Source: Leptolyngbya sp. PCC 6406 (GTDB taxonomy: Bacteria > Cyanobacteriota > Cyanobacteriia > Phormidesmidales > Phormidesmidaceae). Taken from it: a stretch of DNA of 64,000 bases. Made by a program: the position numbers and the translations under genes. The notes beneath the pieces were generated by a model that had not been told where the DNA came from, did not search any database, and saw nothing but the letters and a program-made list of their open reading frames with translations. Where the stretch lies: NCBI RefSeq assembly GCF_000332095.2, contig NZ_KI913950.1, positions 80,125 through 144,124 of the forward strand. The letters run 5' to 3'. Shown piece by piece: positions 58,715 to 64,000 of the stretch. Each line of letters opens with the position of its first letter. Position 1 is the stretch's first letter.

Positions 58715-59715
58715 TCACGGCGCATTTCACTGCTATGAATAAATTGACTTATCCCTTCAACGAGTTCAGGCACAACTGGCAGCGTTGGGTCAGAATAGGA
58801 AGCATTTTGCTGTTCAGGGTCTAATGAAACAGCTTTTAAGACGTGATTCATCCCCTCAATAATTCTAAGCTCCGCATCCGGCTTAGCTATTTTCAGGGCT
58901 TGCGCCTCACTGACAGGTACTTGGATATCAGTTGTTCCTTGAACAATTAGAACAGGTACAGTGAGACGCCTAATCTCTTGAGCAGGGGTGTAGCGGAACC
59001 AGGAAATGAGGTAGGGTTGGACGCTCGATCTGTAGAGCATGTTTAGTTCTGGTGGAATAGAGGTCACTATGTTACCTTGCTCCAGAGCAGCAAGAATCTG
59101 CTCATTCTGTTGCCATAATGCATCTGGCAAGCTAGGTCGCAGTTGATCTCGTAAAACTTGTGATGCAGTTTGGGCAATTCCGGTGATTGATACAAAAGCA
59201 TCTGCTCCGGTTTTTTGGGTTGCCAGCATTCCGATCAGAGAGCCTTCGCTGTGACCAATTACGGTGATGCTTGAGAAACGAGAATCTGCCTGCAATTGCT
59301 GAATCCAAAGTGCAGCATCTTCAACATAGGTATCGAAACGCAAATCAGCTTCTTCAAGTCCTGCGACTGCGCTTTCTCCAATCCCGCGCTTGTCATATCG
59401 GATTGAGGCAATGCCATGATCCGCTAATCCTTCAGCGAGGAGTTTGAGGCTATTATTCTGCCCAGCTAGAGGATTGTTTCCATTGCGATCAGTCGGACCT
59501 GAACCCGCAATGATCAGCACCACTGGCTCTGGCAGATTAGAAGTTGGAATAATCTGTGTGCCATAGAGAGTGCCTGTTGATGTTGTAATGTGAACCTCGG
59601 CAGGCGTTGAGGATTTTGTCATATAACCTACAAACAGCAGTGATAAAGGTAGAGCTATTAGACAGGGAAACAGACTTACAGAACGGCGAGAATTGGGGGA
59701 TGTAAAGTGAAGCAA
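58678..59715 (-). CDS. Alpha/beta hydrolase (serine aminopeptidase-like), membrane anchored
   Basis: 345 residues with an N-terminal hydrophobic anchor (about 10-32, SVSLFPCLIALPLSLLFVGY). The nucleophile is in VIGHSEGSLIG (GHSEG), the oxyanion loop is IIAGSGPTDRNG, the acid is in VQGTTDIQVP and the His in EGMNHVLKAV. YDKRGIGES is typical of the dienelactone/serine aminopeptidase S33 group. Its last codons lie inside the attC site, so this cassette was captured with its gene in reverse. Confidence 0.88.
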   Translation of the reverse strand: MLHFTSPNSRRSVSLFPCLIALPLSLLFVGYMTKSSTPAEVHITTSTGTLYGTQIIPTSNLPEPVVLIIAGSGPTDRNGNNPLAGQNNSLKLLAEGLADHGIASIRYDKRGIGESAVAGLEEADLRFDTYVEDAALWIQQLQADSRFSSITVIGHSEGSLIGMLATQKTGADAFVSITGIAQTASQVLRDQLRPSLPDALWQQNEQILAALEQGNIVTSIPPELNMLYRSSVQPYLISWFRYTPAQEIRRLTVPVLIVQGTTDIQVPVSEAQALKIAKPDAELRIIEGMNHVLKAVSLDPEQQNASYSDPTLPVVPELVEGISQFIHSSEMRRESNQSRHRNVPN

Positions 59716-59760
59716 TTTATATTGAATCCGTCAAATATTCTAATTTAATGAGATAAGGGA

Positions 59761-59841
59761 GTCTAACGGCTCGGTTCAGCGGACGCAGGTAAGCTTGACA
59801 ACTCAATTAATAGAACTGAACCGTTCCGCTGCAACGGCGTT
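59761..59841 (+). other. attC-like site, the insertion target of the group II intron
   Basis: Left core GTCTAAC (59761-59767) is a perfect RYYYAAC. Arms CAGCGGA (59778) and TCCGCTG (59825) are inverted. The right core stops as GTT at 59839-59841 because the intron begins there. Confidence 0.7.
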
Positions 59842-60209
59842 GTGTACGCCCAGCATGGGCGTGAACTAATGGGGTGAAAGTCCCCTGTGGGAGAACCAGC
59901 CATCCAAATGCTCGCAAGTCATAGGAGCCGAGAGATGGACAACCACTAGCTTAAGGCAAGGGCGTTTCCGCGAGGGAGGGTCTAGAGGAAGCCAGCGGCA
60001 AAAGTGCGAGCCGACGGACAGAAACGTCATATGAAGGCCGAGTCTCTGGGGCGAGTTGGCACAACACAACATAGGCGCAGCCTTCCCGAAGGGTAGCCCG
60101 TTGGTTCAGGGGATACGGTAAATGACGCGGTTGCGCATCGACAGTCCACGTTCTTATCTGGGGAGATCTGCCGCCTTGGCAGTCTTTGAGGCTAAGGGAG
60201 TCTGACTGA

Positions 60210-60790
60210 TACCAAATCCGACTTGTATACCTCCGAAATAGTATAGGGTTGAGAGATGCCAAGACCCCTGCATCTCGAACCTCATTTTTCAGCCGACGAG
60301 CTCAAAGCGCGATATCGCGCTAGCCAAGACCCCGTCGAGTCTCGCCGTTGGCATCTACTGTGGCTGGTTCACACGCAAACGACCTTGACGGATGCGGCTA
60401 AAGCCGTTGGGTTGAACTACGACTACGCCCGCTCCGTTGTGAGAGATTACAACCGTTATGGCGCTGATGGCCTACGCAATCGCCGCAAAGATCAGCGACC
60501 CCAGCAATCTCGTAGTCTGCTCAACGCTGAGCAACTCAGAGACCTGGAGTCTCGGTTGCAATCGCCCCCGGACGATGACGGGGTCTGGAGCGGGCCAAAA
60601 GTTGCTCAGGTCATCGCTGAGGTAACCGGAGTGGTGAAGGTCTGGCCCCAGCGAGGGTGGGACTATCTCAAGCGCTTAGAGCAATCCCTGCAAGTGCCTC
60701 GTCCCCGTCATCGAAAAGGTGACCCTGAAGCCCAGGAGGCGTTTAAAAAAACTCCCAGAACGCACGTCGCCGGAGGCAGAAGTCAGCCGA
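60210..60790 (+). mobile_element. IS630-family insertion sequence, 3'-truncated
   Basis: The left end TACCAAATCCGACTTGTATA matches the left terminus of the MITE at 41762. The right end and the catalytic DDE part are missing. It lies inside the group II intron, so it came later and was then partly deleted together with intron sequence. Confidence 0.75.
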
Positions 60791-60798
60791 GGCCATAG
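60256..60798 (+). pseudogene. IS630 transposase N-terminal ORF
   Basis: About 165 residues of an IS630 transposase (helix-turn-helix YRASQDPVESRRWHLLWLVH, TLTDAAKAVGLNYDYARSVV, RDYNRYGADGLRNRRKDQRP). Near 60747 a TTTAAAAAAAC run matches the slippery site where many IS630 elements shift frame; the other frame continues LPERTSPEAEVSRGHS. The DDE domain, normally in that second part, is absent. Confidence 0.85.
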
Positions 60799-60869
60799 TA
60801 GTCAAATGCTGGCCTGTAATGGGTCAGACAAGGCGAAGGGCCGAACCCAATTGAATCAAAGGAGGAGCG

Positions 60870-61199
60870 ATGGAAAACTCAGACGTTTTGCTGAACTCGT
60901 TCGGGGGAGAAACGGATTGGCGTGGAGTCATGCAGCCAGCCTTAGAGACGAACTTGATGGAGCGAATTCTTGCCCCAGAGAATCTGCACCGGGCATGGAA
61001 GCAAGTGAAGTTCAATAAAGGCGCACCCGGCATAGACGGGATGGTGCTGGACGAGTTTGCGTCCTATGCTCGGCTTCACTGGGACGAGATTCGCCAATCT
61101 TTGCGAGATGGCAGCTATCAACCTTCTCCGGTGCGGCGGGTCATAATCCCGAAGCTGAGAGGGAAGGGAGAGCGATTGCTGGGAGTCCCCACGATTGAC
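60870..61199 (+). pseudogene. ltrA: Group II intron maturase/reverse transcriptase, 5' fragment
   Basis: About 110 residues: MERILAPENLHRAWKQVKFN, KGAPGIDGMVLDEFASYARL and YQPSPVRRVIIPKLRGKGER followed by LLGVPTI, the RT0-RT2 blocks of LtrA-type proteins. It breaks off at 61199 before the catalytic YxDD; a full protein is about 430-600 residues. Start MENSDVLLNSFGG, with AGGAGGAG upstream. Confidence 0.88.
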
Positions 61200-61270
61200 A
61201 CAAACTACTTGACATACCCGATTCGTAAGAATTCTCCCTATCCCGATTCGACTGCGCCACTACTGTACTT

Positions 61271-61606
61271 TTAAGCTGCTCCATACTCTGTGTATGGACG
61301 TTTATAAGGAGGCTGCAAGCCCAACACAATATCCTCTCTGGGCACACCCATTTCAACCAACTCCTCAGCCAGATTCTGGTCGGTCAGGTTCTGCTGGAGC
61401 CAAATTTTTCCATCTTTGATATCGAAATGAATAATACAGCGATAAACCCGGTTGAACTGTTCCCAACCCACATTCATCCACTGGTAATGATCCCGCTCAG
61501 TGTCAAAAATGAGTTGGACTTCGACCACATCGTCCGAAATATCATCTTTGGCATACTGGCTGAGTAACGTCTGAACGTATTTCCGGTATTGAGCTATTTT
61601 GTCCAT
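61271..61606 (-). CDS. xisI: XisI family protein
   Basis: 111 residues. The fdxN excision controlling-factor XisI pattern is present: KYVQTLLSQYAKDD, LIFDTERDHYQWMNVGWEQF and IWLQQNLTDQNLAEELVEMG, then VLGLQPPYKRPYTEY. xisH and xisI were named for their part in excision of the Anabaena fdxN element but occur widely in strains without it. It overlaps xisH by 13 bp and is downstream in the same operon. Confidence 0.93.
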   Translation of the reverse strand: MDKIAQYRKYVQTLLSQYAKDDISDDVVEVQLIFDTERDHYQWMNVGWEQFNRVYRCIIHFDIKDGKIWLQQNLTDQNLAEELVEMGVPREDIVLGLQPPYKRPYTEYGAA

Positions 61607-62010
61607 TGCACAATCACCTCATTAGCTGGATCATACACAACTATCAAGACCTGATACCGTTTTACCGCACTTTGAGTGAACTCGTACTGAAAAAATGTTT
61701 GGTAAACATCCACTGGGATTGCCAGGTATAAACTTCGCTCCGGTTCAACAGACTCCAAAGCCAGACGGTAGCTGAGAAACTGCCCTAATGCAGCATAAAA
61801 ATCCGTAATTGCAGAGGGATTTAAGAAGCTTTTGATCTCGACTGCTATTTTCTCCCCCGCCCGTTCTGCTGCAAGCAATCGCTCTGCACCCAAATCAACT
61901 TGAAAGTTGACGTTGCCAAACTTAAACCGAAGCGGATCGTCAGTAATCGTCCACTGCTCTTTTTGCAACGCGCGTTTTACAGCCTCATGGAAAACATCTT
62001 TGGCAGACAC
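61594..62010 (-). CDS. xisH: XisH family protein
   Basis: 138 residues. It starts MSAKDVFHEAVKRALQKEQW, has DPLRFKFGNVNFQVDLGAER (DPL...DLGAE, nuclease-like core with K in AVEIKSFL) and ends YDPANEVIVQWTK. XisH has a PD-(D/E)XK-like fold and is always paired with XisI. Confidence 0.93.
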   Translation of the reverse strand: MSAKDVFHEAVKRALQKEQWTITDDPLRFKFGNVNFQVDLGAERLLAAERAGEKIAVEIKSFLNPSAITDFYAALGQFLSYRLALESVEPERSLYLAIPVDVYQTFFQYEFTQSAVKRYQVLIVVYDPANEVIVQWTK

Positions 62011-62134
62011 AGATCAAGCCTCGGTACTCCATTTTTATCATCATCCGTTTTCTGGTATGGACATCCTTTCCATTGCCAATAAATGAATGATTTGATACAA
62101 ATAATTCTCTTCGGTTCCCCAAGATCCACCCAAA

Positions 62135-62383
62135 TTAAGTTGTGCGAACATAATCGCGGAGCTGCGGATTGAGGAGAGCAACCATTAAATCAGCCACAAT
62201 GGCATCTAGCTGGCCGTGCTCAAAGGTTGGCATCTTGAGGGTCAGGTATCCATCAGCATATTTAAGAGGCGGAGTACTGCGATCGCCTCTGCTTGCAGCC
62301 AGTTGTTGGTAATCTGCCCAGCTCATGGGGATAGTTGCCACTGAGCCATCTGGTAAAGATTTGATAGGTGCGATCGCGATCAT
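62135..62383 (-). pseudogene. Uma2 family gene, C-terminally truncated
   Basis: 82 residues from ATG 62383. The Uma2 N-terminal pattern MSWADYQQLAASRG, KYADGYLTLKMPTFEHGQ and LDAIVADLMVALLNPQLRDY is present, then it stops at TT. About 100 residues, with the nuclease core, are missing. Confidence 0.75.
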
Positions 62384-62522
62384 ACCTTTGCACCAAAGCA
62401 ATTCTCTTTCATTGATTATAGGTTGCCCAACAGCGGCAACTGTTGCTGGAGTTTGGCCAAGGCTTTAACCTGCCCGCCTTGGTCGATGCGGGATAGGGCT
62501 GCTAGCGCCGCCGGGGGGAGAT

Positions 62523-63455
62523 GTGAATTCCCCCAATCCCATGGACCATGCCGCTGCTACCGCATTCCTGAACCAGCAAGGGCTCACCATCACCGAGTCC
62601 CAAACGACCCCTAAACGTCGGGGAAAACAGCCTAAACCCGTGTGGTTGGTGACCGGTCGGGTGGCTCCCTTCCGGAGCGTGCTCTATGACTTGGGGGGCA
62701 ATACCCGCTTCACGGGACGCAATACCTTTAGCTTCTGGGATGATCCCACAGTTGAACTGGCTGAGGCGATTGAGGAGCAAGGCGAAGAGACCCTAGAAGT
62801 ACAGGTAGAGGCCCGCAACCAGCGCTCAGCGCAACGGGCGCAGCGGTATCAAGAGCGGGCCGTCAAGCAACGTGCTGAGGGCGAAGCGGCTTACCGTCGC
62901 TCCAATGCGGCGGTGGAAGGGATTTCCGTGGGTCAGCCTATCCTGGTGGGACACCATAGCGAAAAGGGCCATCGCCGTGCCCTTAATCGTGCCCATAAAG
63001 CCATGGATCAATCAGTGGCTGCGGCTCGGACGGCAGAGGAATTGAGCCAGAGGGCAGCGGGTAGTGAGGGTCAGATCCGCCATCGTCAGTCGAAGGAGTA
63101 TATCGGCAACCGTCTGAAGGAAGCTGAGGCCAATCAACAGGAAGCACAGCGGTTGTTGGATCGCTACCCGAACCATACGCGCTATCAGCTCCAACTCCAG
63201 GATGCTCAAGCAGCGATCGCCCACTGGCAGCAGGCGCTAGCGGCAGCGGGTGGGGTGTTGACCAGAGCGGATATCGCCAAGGGGGATTGGGTGCAGTATA
63301 GCCATACCTGGTATGAGGTGCTGCGGGTAAATGCCAAGTCAGTGACGATTAAGGGTTGGTTGGGGGTGGAGACCATGACCTGGCGAGCGGAATATCACAA
63401 AATTCAGGCTCATGTGAGTCGGGCACAGCGGCAGGAAAAGGAGCGAAAGGAATAG
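62523..63455 (+). CDS. DUF3560 domain protein
   Basis: 310 residues from GTG 62523 (or ATG 62541). The N-terminal domain (about 8-75) is followed by the DUF3560 core (about 115-230: YRRSNAAVEGISVGQPILVG, HHSEKGHRRALNRAHKAMDQ), which is helical and coiled, and then a small C-terminal beta domain (KGDWVQYSHTWYEVLRVNAK). DUF3560 proteins are plasmid- and conjugation-associated with unknown function. GGGGGAG stands before the GTG. Confidence 0.87.
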   Translation: MNSPNPMDHAAATAFLNQQGLTITESQTTPKRRGKQPKPVWLVTGRVAPFRSVLYDLGGNTRFTGRNTFSFWDDPTVELAEAIEEQGEETLEVQVEARNQRSAQRAQRYQERAVKQRAEGEAAYRRSNAAVEGISVGQPILVGHHSEKGHRRALNRAHKAMDQSVAAARTAEELSQRAAGSEGQIRHRQSKEYIGNRLKEAEANQQEAQRLLDRYPNHTRYQLQLQDAQAAIAHWQQALAAAGGVLTRADIAKGDWVQYSHTWYEVLRVNAKSVTIKGWLGVETMTWRAEYHKIQAHVSRAQRQEKERKE

Positions 63456-63654
63456 GGGGGATTATACTGAGTCATTCTGTCTAGGTGACAGACCCTCTCT
63501 TAAGTATATCTACTCAGGTCACATGGCCGACTCTCGTTGCCCAACCGTGCCATTTACCGTCTCCCGTGAACCAGTGGAAGGCTCAGTTTAAACCCATGCC
63601 CAATCTATCTCGTCGTCACTTCACTTCCTCATGGAGTGGATTGCCCTAATCGCA
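63456..63654. other. Intergenic, nothing recognised
   Basis: About 200 bp between convergent genes, with no gene, repeat or clear hairpin. Confidence 0.5.
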
Positions 63655-64000
63655 CTACCGACCAGCATTCAAAATGAGATTGACAGTCAACTTGAGGTTA
63701 GGGAATATGGAAGAAATGATCTCTCCTTGTCCGGTAAACGCCTGTTCTTGGTAGACTTGTCCTTGAAGCGTTAATACCAGTATCACGTGGCGTTCGGGAT
63801 CGATTAACCAATATTCAGGAATGCCCCGATCAGCATATTCTTGGCGTTTTTCAATATAGTCTCTGTCGTAATTTGGCTCTCCAGGTTTGCCGGGTGACAC
63901 AACTTCAACGACGAGTAGCGGGGGGGCTTGGTCGTAGGCTAGAAGCGATTGCTTTTGGGTAATGACGGCATGATAAGATGCTTCAGAATGGACGGTTAAA
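63655..64000 (-). CDS. Uma2 family protein, partial (runs off the window)
   Basis: The C-terminal 115 residues of a Uma2 protein; the frame stays open to 64000. It contains APPLLVVEVVSPG (strand E), GEPNYDRDYIEKRQEYADRG, IPEYWLIDPERHVIL and a C-terminal beta strand. The nuclease core VVEV...K is visible. The N-terminus lies outside the window. Confidence 0.9.
   Translation of the reverse strand, partial: LTVHSEASYHAVITQKQSLLAYDQAPPLLVVEVVSPGKPGEPNYDRDYIEKRQEYADRGIPEYWLIDPERHVILVLTLQGQVYQEQAFTGQGEIISSIFPNLKLTVNLILNAGR

Larger units (their letters stand above)
59842..61199 (+). mobile_element. Group II intron (attC-targeting class C candidate), interrupted and 3'-truncated
   Basis: GTGTACGCCCAGCATGGGCG opens a group II domain I; GTGAACTAATGGGGTGAAAG and the following hairpins continue it to about 60209. 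An IS630 remnant then interrupts until about 60790. Intron sequence resumes (AATGGGTCAGACAAGGCGAA) and leads to the maturase start at 60870. The maturase stops matching at 61199 and no domain V/VI is seen, so the intron is dead. Its 5' end follows GTT of an attC core exactly, the site chosen by known group IIC-attC introns. Confidence 0.8.

Noticed and set aside
62402-62522. Minus-strand coding-like stretch before DUF3560 (LPPAALAALSRIDQ)
   Set aside because: About 45 codons with no start and no family; may be chance in GC-rich DNA.

Overview
The window is cyanobacterial. HIP1 octamers (GCGATCGC) occur throughout, and the gene content includes psbA, sbtA/sbtB, a Rubisco small-subunit-like (SSUL) domain protein, xisH/xisI, several Uma2-family genes, and a devA-type ABC ATPase with a devC remnant. 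Codon use and the small-repeat content suggest a Leptolyngbya/Nodosilinea-like filamentous lineage, which is an inference. No rRNA, tRNA or CRISPR array was seen. Three blocks (about 10.2-24.9 kb, 39.9-47.3 kb and 62.5-63.5 kb) carry the backbone of a conjugative plasmid or integrated conjugative element. They encode a VirD4/TraG-like coupling protein, a lysozyme-like plus M23 cell-wall hydrolase, a ParM-like actin with a small ParR-like partner, a ParA/MobD-like ATPase, a family-A DNA polymerase with 3'-5' exonuclease, an AAA ATPase, small basic/acidic-tailed DNA-binding-type proteins, a MobC-like protein with a relaxase, an AEP-type primase and a DUF3560 protein. Layout from the left: 0-3.3 kb holds an alkD fragment, a NACHT NTPase and a type II toxin-antitoxin pair. 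3.6-9.4 kb is a tight five-gene operon (haem-oxygenase-like diiron oxidase, enolase-superfamily enzyme, GH3 acyl-amido synthetase, small membrane protein, CocE/NonD hydrolase) that looks like an undescribed small-molecule pathway. 9.4-10.2 kb is a gene graveyard (epimerase and azoreductase fragments). 10.2-24.9 kb is backbone. 25-36.8 kb is accessory: ABC-F protein, Uma2, devA plus devC remnant, alkD, DUF2164, GrpB, SRPBCC, GNAT, methyltransferase, three TetR regulators and a Rieske oxygenase. 37-38.1 kb is a psbA gene whose D1 protein keeps every water-oxidation ligand but has its QB-site loop rewritten and lengthened by five residues. Its promoter is bracketed by two inverted repeats that suit the divergent TetR regulator. 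38.4-39.9 kb is a divergent SDR/PadR pair. 39.9-47.3 kb is backbone again, including a small gene split just after its start by a 102-bp MITE. 47.6-55.8 kb carries a cobalamin-binding protein, the SSUL protein, dgkA, a 958-residue polyferredoxin/HEAT/cyclic-nucleotide-binding fusion and the sbtA-sbtB bicarbonate uptake pair. 55.9-61.2 kb is a mobile-element zone: an IS30 element, gene cassettes separated by attC-like sites with no integrase in view, and a group II intron inserted exactly in an attC core site, itself interrupted by an IS630 remnant. 61.3-64 kb has xisI-xisH, a truncated Uma2 gene, DUF3560 and a Uma2 gene running off the end. Functionally the window reads as a conjugative replicon carrying photosynthesis and carbon-uptake cargo (variant D1, SbtAB, SSUL) plus detoxification/regulatory modules and defence/stability functions. 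The strongest candidates for new biology are the TetR-controlled D1 with an altered QB pocket, the HDO-enolase-GH3-CocE operon, the free SSUL protein and the cassette array with its attC-targeted intron.
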